Below are positions 5,759 to 12,548 of a stretch of 12,548 bases of DNA, piece by piece. Both the position numbers and the translations under genes were made by a program. The DNA lies in assembly GCA_964438715.1 (NCBI GenBank), contig CAYTLQ010000014.1, forward strand, positions 1-12,548, in the 5' to 3' direction. Within the stretch, counting starts at the first letter, position 1; each line of letters opens with the position of its first letter. The stretch is from CAYTLQ01 sp964438715 (GTDB lineage: Bacteria; Bacteroidota; Ignavibacteria; Ignavibacteriales; Ignavibacteriaceae). The notes beneath the pieces were generated by a model. The model saw only the letters and a list, made by a program, of their open reading frames with translations, was not told where the DNA came from and ran no database searches.

Positions 5759-6733
5759 ATGTTCGATTGGATACAACATTTTGCAGATTGGTTGATTTAT
5801 ACAATAGCCGGATTACCACAACACAGCAAATTGGGCGATGCTCTGAATTTTTTTGTATATGATACGCTTAAAATTTTAATCCTACTGTTTTTAATCACTT
5901 CTATTATGGGAGTCGTGAATTCTTATTTTCCTGTTGACCGAATAAGAAACTTTTTATCTCGGAACAAGCTTTATGGATTAGAATATTTCCTTTCATCCTC
6001 ATTCGGTGCTATTACCCCTTTTTGTTCCTGCTCTTCCGTTCCGTTATTTATAGGTTTTGTAAAAGGCGGAATACCATTGGGCGTTACATTTGCTTTTCTT
6101 ATCACATCCCCATTAGTAAATGAGGTAGCTCTGGCCATGTTTGTCGGTATGTTTGGTTTGAAGGCAACTATTATATATGCTACAAGCGGTATAGTGTTAG
6201 GAATGTTGGGGGGGATTGTTCTAGGTAAATTAAAATTAGAAAAGTATTTAACTCCCTGGGTTCAAAGTATATTGGCTAATGCTGACAAAGAAGAAGAGTT
6301 ACAGACTGATAAGCAGACTCTTCTAAAGCGTATGCCTGCTATATTCAAAGAGGCGTTTGGTATTATTAAGGGGGTTTTCGGCTATATTATTATAGGCATC
6401 GGTATTGGAGCGGCTATGCATGGCTTTATACCCACAGGGTTTTTTGAACAATACATAAGTAAAAACAATCCGCTTGCAGTACCAATAGCCGTTTTATTGG
6501 GCGTACCTATGTATAGCAACGCTGCAGGTGTGTTGCCAATAATTCAGGTTTTCGTTCAAAAAGGTATTCCGATTGGTACTGCAATAGCCTTTATGATGGC
6601 TGTAGTTGGATTATCGATACCAGAGGCAACATTATTAAAAAAAGTTATGACCTGGAAACTTATTGCTATCTTTTTCGCAGTGGTTACAATGTTTATTATA
6701 CTCTCGGGCTACATTTTTAATATCATTCTTTAG
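5759..6733 (+). CDS. arsP: ArsP-type permease (DUF318/UPF0718 family)
   Basis: A 324-aa polytopic inner-membrane permease of the ArsP_1/DUF318 family. Characterised ArsP proteins export trivalent organoarsenicals such as methylarsenite and reduced roxarsone. It has two related halves. The first carries the signature FGAITPFCSCSSVPLFIGF (82-100) with Cys89 and Cys91, followed by GGIPLGVTFAFLITSPLVNE (103-122). The second carries GVPMYSNAAGVLPI (248-261), QKGIPIGTAIAFMM (267-280) and GLSIPEATLLKK (284-295). Between them is a charged cytoplasmic-type loop at about 172-195. About eight to nine hydrophobic segments are visible. The ATG at 5759 follows 276 bp of non-coding sequence without a clear promoter or Shine-Dalgarno. 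The next gene starts 10 nt after the stop. The substrate is inferred from family and neighbours; related permeases of unknown cargo exist. Confidence 0.88.
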   Translation: MFDWIQHFADWLIYTIAGLPQHSKLGDALNFFVYDTLKILILLFLITSIMGVVNSYFPVDRIRNFLSRNKLYGLEYFLSSSFGAITPFCSCSSVPLFIGFVKGGIPLGVTFAFLITSPLVNEVALAMFVGMFGLKATIIYATSGIVLGMLGGIVLGKLKLEKYLTPWVQSILANADKEEELQTDKQTLLKRMPAIFKEAFGIIKGVFGYIIIGIGIGAAMHGFIPTGFFEQYISKNNPLAVPIAVLLGVPMYSNAAGVLPIIQVFVQKGIPIGTAIAFMMAVVGLSIPEATLLKKVMTWKLIAIFFAVVTMFIILSGYIFNIIL

Positions 6734-6743
6734 AAGAAAAAAT

Positions 6744-7139
6744 ATGAAACGCATTACACTCTCCATGGTGGTTTTTATTACAATTTTTTCTGTTGTAACG
6801 ACAACCGCACAGACTACAAAACAAAAAACTTCCTCAATTCAAGTCATACAGTTTCATTCAGAACATCGCTGTGTTACTTGTATGAAAATTGAAAAGCTCA
6901 CCAAAGCCACTTTGGCAAAATCTTTTCCAAATATTCCATTCAAGCTCTATAATGTTGATAATGAAGCAAATGCCAGGATAGCGGAGCAATTTAATGCTGT
7001 TGGGACCGCATTGTTTTTGTACAACCCGAAAACAGGGAAAAAACTAAATTTGACCGAATTTGCATTTATGAAAGCCGCTAATGAAACTGCCTTTGATTTC
7101 TATTTAAAGAAATACATTGAGGAGTTTCTAAAAAATTAA
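6744..7139 (+). CDS. arsF: ArsF-like secreted CxxC thioredoxin-fold protein
   Basis: A 131-aa thioredoxin-like protein with a Sec signal peptide: MKR, a hydrophobic core at about 4-20, and likely cleavage after TTTAQ near residue 23. The mature protein would be in the periplasm. The active site is FHSEHRCVTCMKIEKLTK, with Cys43 and Cys46. The usual cis-proline is replaced by the VGTALFLYN stretch (86-94). These features match the family annotated as nitrophenyl compound nitroreductase subunit ArsF. ATG 6744 is chosen because an upstream extension to 6663 would overlap the permease and hide the signal peptide; AGAAGAAAA just upstream is a weak ribosome binding site. It is 10 nt after arsP and 2 nt before arsG, so the three are one operon. 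In this setting it probably accepts electrons from the CcdA-like ArsG. No flavin or nitroreductase domain is visible, so calling it a nitroreductase by itself would overreach. Confidence 0.82.
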   Translation: MKRITLSMVVFITIFSVVTTTAQTTKQKTSSIQVIQFHSEHRCVTCMKIEKLTKATLAKSFPNIPFKLYNVDNEANARIAEQFNAVGTALFLYNPKTGKKLNLTEFAFMKAANETAFDFYLKKYIEEFLKN

Positions 7140-7141
7140 CT

Positions 7142-7849
7142 ATGGAGTGGCTAAACGAAATAGCTCAAAACAGGGAAATACCGTTACTTGCCTCTTTTGC
7201 CTTAGGGTTGTTAACTGCAATAAGCCCTTGTCCGCTTGCTACCAATATTACAGCAACTGCTTATATTGCAAATAACATCACCAGTAAATCGAAAGTATTG
7301 CTAAATGGTATTTTATATACTGCAGGCCGGGTATTTTCTTATACTTTCATTGGTACAATTATTTACTTCGGGGCGAGTAAATTTCATGTAGCTAAAATGT
7401 TTCAAGGCAATGGAGAGAAATTTATTGGACCGGTAATGATAATTATCGGGCTTATAATGCTGGATTTGATAAAACTCGATATACTTGGGAAATTCTCCAT
7501 CTCAGAAAAGATTGCCGAGTACTTTAAATATAAAGGTATATGGGGTTCCTTCATTTTGGGTCTTCTCTTTGCATTAGCCTTTTGCCCATATAGCGGGGCA
7601 TTATTTTTTGCTATACTTATTCCTATGACAATTCAGGAGACTGAAGGCTTGGCTCTGCCGGTAATATTTTCAATTGGTACGGGTTTGCCGGTAATAGTAT
7701 TTTCATTCGTCATCTCTTTCAGTGCTCATAAATTAGGTGTCTGGTTCAAAGCAATTCAAAGAATTGAAAAAGTTATGAGAATACTGGCCGGTATTACTTT
7801 TATTGTAACCGGGCTTTATTATCTTAATATTTATGTAAAGTGGATTTGA
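7142..7849 (+). CDS. arsG: ArsG-like CcdA/DsbD-type membrane protein
   Basis: A 235-aa integral membrane protein with about six hydrophobic segments, of the CcdA/DsbD transmembrane superfamily. The two cysteines expected for that fold are present: Cys30 in SPCPLATNI and Cys148 in LAFCPYSGALFF. It resembles the family annotated as aromatic aminobenzylarsenical efflux permease ArsG. CcdA relatives carry electrons from cytoplasmic thioredoxin to periplasmic thiol proteins, so two readings are open: an exporter, or an electron conduit between the ArsE-like (cytoplasmic) and ArsF-like (exported) proteins. I favour the conduit because ArsP already provides export, but that is inference. The gene starts 2 nt after arsF; GAGGAG at 7119-7124 is rather far (17 nt) to serve as its ribosome binding site. 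It is the last gene of the cluster, and no clear intrinsic terminator follows. Confidence 0.83.
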   Translation: MEWLNEIAQNREIPLLASFALGLLTAISPCPLATNITATAYIANNITSKSKVLLNGILYTAGRVFSYTFIGTIIYFGASKFHVAKMFQGNGEKFIGPVMIIIGLIMLDLIKLDILGKFSISEKIAEYFKYKGIWGSFILGLLFALAFCPYSGALFFAILIPMTIQETEGLALPVIFSIGTGLPVIVFSFVISFSAHKLGVWFKAIQRIEKVMRILAGITFIVTGLYYLNIYVKWI

Positions 7850-8367
7850 TAAGTTTTGCAAAACCTTCCGAAACCAACGGAGTGAATGCGATATTCTAAA
7901 ATACATCCTTGATGGCAAAGAATCAAAGAACCTTATCATTAAATTAATGTAACCAAGTCTTCATTAAGAAATAATTACTATATCCTGAAATTTTTTTCCT
8001 ACTTTAAGGCTGGATTTACAACTCTAAAAAGTATAACGAGAATAATGAAGTGTTGAGGAGAATTTTATAATTGCTTTTGGATAAATTCCACAAATTACGG
8101 AGGCGGGGTAGAACGAAGTCAGGTTTGATATTTACCTGCTGATTTGCAATGAGAAACATAATATGATTGAAAGGAAGGAAAAATTACTCTCTTTTTAAGG
8201 AAAAAAAAGCAGAAAAATACACAGACCTGCGATAACTATTTCTGACAGAAAATCATAAAATCTCCTTCAGGGTTTACTTTTATTGGTGTAAAAAACAACC
8301 ATAGCAATTCGCATTTAATTTAAGTCGATAATTGATTAATTTTACGAAAAGTTATTTAATTATCTCC
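7850..8367. other. Gene-free AT-rich gap before the parS-linked gene
   Basis: No gene-like frame on either strand. A 12-bp palindrome GTTTTGCAAAAC (7853-7864) lies just after the arsG stop but has no loop or T-run. A poly-A run at 8202-8209 and a weak - strand hairpin beside it do not make a convincing terminator. I searched for TTATNCACA-type DnaA boxes because of the nearby parS sites and mnmG, and found none close to consensus. Confidence 0.5.
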
Positions 8368-8383
8368 TGTTCCACGTGAAACA
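8368..8383. promoter_or_regulatory. parS: parS site 1 (ParB/Spo0J binding)
   Basis: TGTTCCACGTGAAACA matches the 16-bp bacterial parS consensus TGTTNCACGTGAAACA completely and differs from the perfect palindrome at one base (C8372). It overlaps the 5' end of the acetyltransferase gene, whose GTG start codon at 8376-8378 is part of the site. ParB loading here is expected from the sequence alone; parA and parB are not in the window. Confidence 0.88.
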
Positions 8384-8930
8384 ATTATTAATTCAAACCG
8401 AGAGAACCACTTTGCGTTTTCCCGAAGAAAGAGACATTACAGCCTTTGTCCGGTATTTGAATAATCCGGATGTTGTTTATCAGCTTCGTGAACTACCTCA
8501 ACCTTATACCGCTGACGAGGGAAGAAAATTCCTGGAGATCTCTTCAAACTCGCGTTCAAAAGGGTATTCACTCGAACTTGCTATAGAATATAAAGATACC
8601 GGCGAGCTTATTGGAACAATAGGGGCAAAATTTCCTTCACCCGATAAAAAACAAATCGAGATAGGTTATTGGCTGGGGAAACCTTTTTGGGGAATGGGTT
8701 TAATGTCCGAAACCATTAAGGCATTTCTTGAGTTTATAACAAAAGAGTATAACCCCGAAATATTTTTTGCTTATGTCTATGGTGGAAATGAGGCGTCTTT
8801 TTCGGTGTTGGAGAAGCAGGGATTTATAAACAAGGGTTTAGCTGAAATTCAGTTTTGTAATTCACGGAATAAAAATCCTGTTTACCGTTTGGAAAAACCA
8901 ATCGGATATGTTTCACGTGAAACAACTTAA
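8376..8930 (+). CDS. GNAT family N-acetyltransferase (RimJ/RimL-like)
   Basis: A 184-aa acetyl-CoA-dependent transferase of the GNAT superfamily, nearest in pattern to the RimJ/RimL type. It begins IQTERTTLRFPEERDITAF (6-24). The core strands include ELAIEYKDTGELIGTIG (67-83), the acetyl-CoA loop IGYWLGKPFWGMGLMSE (96-112), and the C-terminal YGGNEASFSVLEKQGF (135-150) with the usual Asn138. The substrate, a protein N-terminus or small molecule, cannot be told. The start is a GTG with no Shine-Dalgarno; no ATG exists upstream in frame before a TAA at 8337-8339, nor nearby downstream. Both ends of the gene lie in parS sites: the start codon in site 1, and codons for VSRET in site 2. ParB binding could therefore affect its transcription. 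It ends 12 nt before mnmG and is probably cotranscribed with it. Confidence 0.87.
   Translation: MKQLLIQTERTTLRFPEERDITAFVRYLNNPDVVYQLRELPQPYTADEGRKFLEISSNSRSKGYSLELAIEYKDTGELIGTIGAKFPSPDKKQIEIGYWLGKPFWGMGLMSETIKAFLEFITKEYNPEIFFAYVYGGNEASFSVLEKQGFINKGLAEIQFCNSRNKNPVYRLEKPIGYVSRETT
8909..8924. promoter_or_regulatory. parS: parS site 2, perfect consensus
   Basis: TGTTTCACGTGAAACA is the perfect palindromic parS sequence. It is embedded in the last codons of the acetyltransferase gene (Tyr-Val-Ser-Arg-Glu-Thr) and ends 18 nt before the mnmG start. It lies 541 bp from site 1. Two sites this close form a ParB loading cluster and point to an origin-proximal position on the chromosome. Confidence 0.93.
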
Positions 8931-8942
8931 TACAAGGTTTTA

Positions 8943-10820
8943 ATGAATTCATTTGATATTATTGTAATTGGCGGAGGCCATGCAGGCATTGAGGCCGCGT
9001 ATTCGGCTTCGGTGATGGGATGCAGCGTTGCTCTGGTAACTATGGAAAAAAACGCTATAGGAAGAATGTCCTGCAATCCGGCAATAGGTGGAACCGCAAA
9101 GGGCCACTTAGTTAGAGAAATAGATGCGCTGGGCGGAGTAATGGGTCGCATAGCTGATAACAGCGGTATTCAGTTCCGTATGTTAAATCGCTCGAAAGGT
9201 CCGGCGGTCTGGTCACCTCGTAGTCAGAATGACAGGGTTTTATATTCTGCAGAAGCGTTAAAAGTTATTGAATCACAGGAAAACATAACCATTCTTCAGG
9301 TTTCTGTTACCGGGATTTCTGCAGAAGATGGTAAAGTCCAGGGTGTAATAACATCTGAGGGAAAATTTATTAAAGCCAGAGCAGTTATTCTCTGTTCGGG
9401 AACATTCCTTAACGGGTTGATGCATACAGGGTTAAGTTCCGTTTCGGGAGGGAGATATGGCGAAAAACCGGCAACCGGTATTACGGAGTCGCTGATTTCT
9501 TTGGGGTTCGAAGCCGGCAGGCTGAAAACAGGAACACCTCCGCGATTAAAAAAGGACTCTATTAACTGGGATATTCTTCAGGAACAACCCGGCGATGAAA
9601 ACCCGATGCCTTTTTCTTTCCGTACTGATAAGGAAAAATTTCCCTGTCTCCCGCAGTTAAGTTGTTACATAACACATACTGATGTAACAGTACATAAAAT
9701 TCTTGAGAAGGGTTTTGATGATTCTCCCATGTTCACCGGCAGAATAAAAGGTGTAGGACCGCGTTATTGTCCCTCGATAGAAGATAAAATTGTGCGTTTT
9801 GCAGATAAACTTCAGCATCAGCTTTTTCTCGAACCGGAAGGTTTAGATACAGATCTGATTTATCTCAATGGTTTTTCCACCTCGTTACCGGCTGATATAC
9901 AATTGGAGGCTCTTCGGAAAATAAGGGGACTAGAGGAAGTTGAGATGGTAAGACCCGGTTATGCTGTGGAGTATGATTTTTTTCCACCACATCAGGTTGA
10001 CCTGACTCTCGAGACAAAAAAGATTTCCGGTTTATATTTTGCCGGACAAATAAATGGTACTTCTGGTTACGAGGAAGCCGCAGCGCAGGGACTTGTTGCG
10101 GGTATAAATGCCGCCGCAAAAATTCAGGGCAGGAAAGAATTCGTCCTCAACCGGAGTGATGCATATATCTCCGTTCTTGTTGATGATCTGGTAAATAAAT
10201 CTACCGATGAACCATACAGGATGTTTACCTCCCGTGCTGAACATCGATTGCTCTTAAGGCAGGATAATGTTGACAGAAGACTTTCTCATTTTGGTTATGA
10301 ATACGGGCTTATTACCAGGGAAGAAATTGAACGCATCAGGGAAAAGGATGCTCTCATTAAAGAGGGGATAAGAAAAATGTCGGTAATAAAAATATATCCT
10401 TCTCTTATTAATGAGTCACTTATAGCAAAAGGTACGGCGGCGCTCGATACTCCTGAGACAGTCTCAAAAATTTGTAAAAGACCGGAGGTGGAACTGAAAG
10501 AAATTCTCGGATTTATTCCCGAAGATACGAGACAGGATTTAAGCAGAATTATTCAGGATCCGGAAATTATTGAGCAGATAGAAATTGAGCTGAAGTATGA
10601 AGGATACATAAAACGACAATACGAAATGGTAGAAAAATTAGAACGATATGAGAATGTTAAAATTCCTTTAAGTTTCAATTATTTAAGTTTAAATACTTTA
10701 TCTGCCGAAGGTCGAGAAAAACTAAATAAAGTAAAACCTCGTTCTATCGGTCAGGCATCAAGAATCTCCGGAGTTACGCCTTCAGATATTTCAATTTTAT
10801 TGGTATATTTAAAGAAATAA
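8943..10820 (+). CDS. mnmG: tRNA uridine-5-carboxymethylaminomethyl(34) synthesis enzyme MnmG
   Basis: A 625-aa MnmG (GidA) of normal length, the FAD- and NADH-using partner of MnmE in U34 wobble modification. The Rossmann FAD motif is VIGGGHAGIEAAYSASVMG (8-26). Then come CNPAIGGTAKGHLVREIDALGG (44-65), family signature 1 with RMLNRSKGPAVWSPRSQNDR (79-98), the conserved Cys276 in GPRYCPSIEDK, and signature 2 GLYFAGQINGTSGYEEAAAQG (363-383). The C-terminal helical domain that contacts MnmE and tRNA is complete, with YEGYI and the PRSIGQASRISGVTPSD segment near the end. AAGG at 8933-8936 is placed to serve as ribosome binding site. It lies 12 nt after the acetyltransferase gene and 18 nt after parS site 2, and 39 nt before rsmG. 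The mnmG-rsmG order is the usual origin-proximal arrangement. Identity is secure. Confidence 0.98.
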   Translation: MNSFDIIVIGGGHAGIEAAYSASVMGCSVALVTMEKNAIGRMSCNPAIGGTAKGHLVREIDALGGVMGRIADNSGIQFRMLNRSKGPAVWSPRSQNDRVLYSAEALKVIESQENITILQVSVTGISAEDGKVQGVITSEGKFIKARAVILCSGTFLNGLMHTGLSSVSGGRYGEKPATGITESLISLGFEAGRLKTGTPPRLKKDSINWDILQEQPGDENPMPFSFRTDKEKFPCLPQLSCYITHTDVTVHKILEKGFDDSPMFTGRIKGVGPRYCPSIEDKIVRFADKLQHQLFLEPEGLDTDLIYLNGFSTSLPADIQLEALRKIRGLEEVEMVRPGYAVEYDFFPPHQVDLTLETKKISGLYFAGQINGTSGYEEAAAQGLVAGINAAAKIQGRKEFVLNRSDAYISVLVDDLVNKSTDEPYRMFTSRAEHRLLLRQDNVDRRLSHFGYEYGLITREEIERIREKDALIKEGIRKMSVIKIYPSLINESLIAKGTAALDTPETVSKICKRPEVELKEILGFIPEDTRQDLSRIIQDPEIIEQIEIELKYEGYIKRQYEMVEKLERYENVKIPLSFNYLSLNTLSAEGREKLNKVKPRSIGQASRISGVTPSDISILLVYLKK

Positions 10821-10859
10821 ATTAAAAATTTTTCCAACCCCGTAATAAAGATAGAAAAA

Positions 10860-11531
10860 ATGGACAGATACATAAACAAAATAACCAACTTTTATTGGGA
10901 AAACGGTTATAATCCTGAAATTGCCCAAATGGAACGGTTAGCCCACTTTGCTGATCTGATCGTAGAAAAAAATGCAACACTTAATCTTATTTCCCGTAAA
11001 GACCAGGATGCAATAATAGAAAATCATATCTTTATCTCTTCGTACATTTCGAAATATGTTCCGGAAAAATGTACGCGTTTTCTGGATATAGGAACCGGTG
11101 GAGGTTTCCCCGGTATTCCGCTTGCCATAATGCGTCCTGAATTGCGTGGTGTGTTGGTTGATTCAGTAAAGAAAAAAATTGATGCCGTTGCTGAATTTGT
11201 TGAAAAGTTAATGCTTAACAATGTTAAGGTTGAATCTTTTCGTGTGGAAGATCCGGAATTTATCCAGAAGTATGCTAACAGTTTCGATTTGATTGTCAGC
11301 AGAGCAACCGAACCGCTGATAATACTGCTCCGTTACGCAATTCCCCTCATTAAAGATAAAGCATATCTTCTTGCAATGAAAGGCGGCGATCTTACAGAAG
11401 AAATGACCAAAGCATCATTGAAGTATGCGCCGTATATAAAAAAATCAACCGTATTCGAACTTCACTACAAACCAACGAATATAAAAAATATAAAAGGTAA
11501 AAAACTTGTTATGCTGGAGCTTGTTAAGTGA
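10860..11531 (+). CDS. rsmG: 16S rRNA (guanine(527)-N(7))-methyltransferase RsmG
   Basis: A 223-aa RsmG (GidB), the SAM-dependent enzyme that forms m7G527 in 16S rRNA; loss is known to give low-level streptomycin resistance in other bacteria. The N-terminal helices end in NATLNLISRKD (38-48). The SAM pocket is FLDIGTGGGFPGIPLAI (74-90), with the acidic end of the next strand at VLVDSVKKKIDAV (98-110), where DS-KK-K contacts the cofactor and RNA. FDLIVSRAT (142-150) is the conserved active-region strand. Length is typical. It starts 39 nt after mnmG. Its stop codon overlaps the GTG start of murQ in a GTGA, implying translational coupling. No own promoter is visible, so it is likely part of a GNAT-mnmG-rsmG-murQ operon. 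Confidence 0.96.
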   Translation: MDRYINKITNFYWENGYNPEIAQMERLAHFADLIVEKNATLNLISRKDQDAIIENHIFISSYISKYVPEKCTRFLDIGTGGGFPGIPLAIMRPELRGVLVDSVKKKIDAVAEFVEKLMLNNVKVESFRVEDPEFIQKYANSFDLIVSRATEPLIILLRYAIPLIKDKAYLLAMKGGDLTEEMTKASLKYAPYIKKSTVFELHYKPTNIKNIKGKKLVMLELVK

Positions 11532-12466
11532 CCCGGCTCTCTGCAGAAAATAAAAACCTTTTTAATGAAATTTCCAACCTTACCACCGAGCAGAGAAATC
11601 CTCGCTCGATGGATATTGATAAAAGGTCCGTCAGAGAAATTCTTCATATAATTAATGAAGAAGACAAAACGGTACCATTAGCAGTTGAAAAAGAAATTCC
11701 TTACATAGAAAAAGCTGTAGAGGCCATTGTTGCTTCATTGAAAAAAGGCGGAAGGCTCTTGTACTTTGGAGCAGGAACCAGCGGAAGAATTGGCGTTGTA
11801 GATGCTTCGGAATGCCCACCGACATTTGGCACTCCTTTCGGTATGATTGAAGGATTTATCGCAGGAGGAAAGGAGGCAATGTTCAGAGCTCAGGAAGGTG
11901 CAGAGGACAAAGAAGAAAACGGCGCCAATGATGTCGTAAAAGCCTCTGTAACTTCGTTAGATGTTGTGTGCGGAATAGCGGCAAGCAGAAGAACGCCGTA
12001 TGTTGTAGGCGCAGTAAAAAAGGCAAAAGAACTCGGCGCAACTACTCTGTTTGTTACTTGTAACCCTCGTGAACATTTTAATATAAAGGAAGTAGATATC
12101 GCAATTTGTCCGTATGTTGGACCTGAAGTTATAATGGGTTCAACCCGGATGAAAAGCGGAACAGCGCAGAAATTAGTTCTTAATATGCTTACAACCACTT
12201 CGATGATACGCTTGGGGAAGGTCTATGAAAATATGATGATAGACCTGCAAATGACAAACAAAAAACTGATAGAACGCTCCAAAAAAATAGTAATGACAAT
12301 AACCGGAGTGACATACGAGGAAGCCGGAAAATATCTTGAACAAGCAGGGGGTCATGTAAAAACTGCATTAGTAATGATTAAAGCAGGCGTTGATGCTGAA
12401 GCCGCACGAGAGCGTCTGAAAAAGTCAGATGGTTTTGTTCGCGGAGCAATTGAAGGCTCGTTTTAA
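11528..12466 (+). CDS. murQ: N-acetylmuramic acid 6-phosphate etherase MurQ
   Basis: A 312-aa MurQ, which cleaves the lactyl ether of MurNAc-6-phosphate to GlcNAc-6-phosphate and D-lactate during cell-wall recycling in the cytoplasm. The SIS sugar-phosphate site is LLYFGAGTSGRIGVVDASECPPTFG (77-101) with the catalytic Glu95. The second conserved acidic group is EGAED (123-127). The family signature GSTRMKSGTAQKLVLNM is at 204-220. The C-terminal helical domain (VTYEEAGKYLEQAGGHVKTA, 261-280) is complete. The N-terminus TTEQRNPRSMDID fits the family, so the GTG at 11528 is the start; it overlaps the rsmG stop by 4 nt. No MurNAc transporter, muramidase or sugar kinase is in the window, so the source of MurNAc-6-P is not shown. 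The gene ends 82 nt before the window edge; nothing clear follows it. Confidence 0.96.
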   Translation: MTRLSAENKNLFNEISNLTTEQRNPRSMDIDKRSVREILHIINEEDKTVPLAVEKEIPYIEKAVEAIVASLKKGGRLLYFGAGTSGRIGVVDASECPPTFGTPFGMIEGFIAGGKEAMFRAQEGAEDKEENGANDVVKASVTSLDVVCGIAASRRTPYVVGAVKKAKELGATTLFVTCNPREHFNIKEVDIAICPYVGPEVIMGSTRMKSGTAQKLVLNMLTTTSMIRLGKVYENMMIDLQMTNKKLIERSKKIVMTITGVTYEEAGKYLEQAGGHVKTALVMIKAGVDAEAARERLKKSDGFVRGAIEGSF

Positions 12467-12548
12467 CTACTTACCATAATTTCTGAGATAAGATAAATTA
12501 CATAATTAATACCCGCTTCTCAATAAACAACCGCACTAATATTTAATC

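Noticed and set aside
6663..6743. Longer start for the arsF-like gene at 6663
   Set aside because: It would overlap arsP by 71 nt and place 27 unrelated residues before a clear signal peptide.
8339..8350. TTTTACGAAAAG resembling an ArsR half-site before the GNAT gene
   Set aside because: The opposite arm TTCGT is missing, so it does not form the dyad seen at 4838 and 5191.
7850..8375. Possible oriC next to parS and mnmG
   Set aside because: No DnaA boxes close to TTATNCACA and no iterons were found. The origin may lie outside the window.
11890..12198. A 102-codon - strand frame inside murQ
   Set aside because: It is antisense to the strongly conserved MurQ core and has no recognisable motif.
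1..12548. CRISPR arrays, tRNA or rRNA genes, insertion sequences
   Set aside because: No regularly spaced repeats, no tRNA-like cloverleaf and no transposase were seen by eye.

Overview
The window looks like a chromosomal segment of an AT-rich bacterium of the Bacteroidota/Ignavibacteriota (FCB) group. The reasons are the AT-rich gaps, mostly weak Shine-Dalgarno sequences, a TTTG/TAnnTTTG-like promoter before arsR, and housekeeping proteins of that general flavour. This placement is inference; there is no rRNA or other decisive marker here. From position 837 to the end every convincing gene lies on the + strand. Only a small basic protein (569-730) and a doubtful 54-codon frame (85-249) lie on the - strand.

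Layout. Positions 1-840 are gene-poor: a terminator-like hairpin, the doubtful frame, and a 53-aa protein with its own terminator, divergent from mnmE. Then come mnmE (tRNA U34 modification GTPase), a 68-aa cysteine-rich GDCCVxC-type protein, a beta-carbonic anhydrase, and a lipoprotein-like GH5 endoglucanase overlapping the carbonic anhydrase. After a 0.5 kb gap follows a thiol/arsenical cluster at 4872-7849: ArsR-type repressor, ArsE-like mini-thioredoxin, ArsP-type permease, secreted ArsF-like CxxC protein and CcdA-like ArsG membrane protein. After another 0.5 kb gap come a GNAT acetyltransferase, mnmG, rsmG and murQ.

Two things stand out. First, a TTCGT...ACGAA dyad occurs before arsR, over its likely -7 element, and again before arsE. 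This suggests one repressor controls two transcription units. With a cytoplasmic CxxC protein, a membrane protein with two CcdA-like cysteines and an exported CxxC protein, the cluster reads as a transmembrane dithiol relay plus an ArsP exporter. It most resembles arsEFG/arsP systems for aromatic or organic arsenicals. No arsC, acr3, arsA or arsM is present.

Second, two ParB-binding parS sequences bracket the GNAT gene. One (8368-8383) contains its GTG start codon; the other (8909-8924), a perfect consensus, is written into its last codons, 18 bp before mnmG. With mnmE, mnmG and rsmG, this marks the window as probably near the replication origin, although no DnaA-box cluster was seen. mnmE and mnmG, whose products act as one complex and whose genes are often neighbours near origins, are separated by about 6.7 kb of accessory genes.
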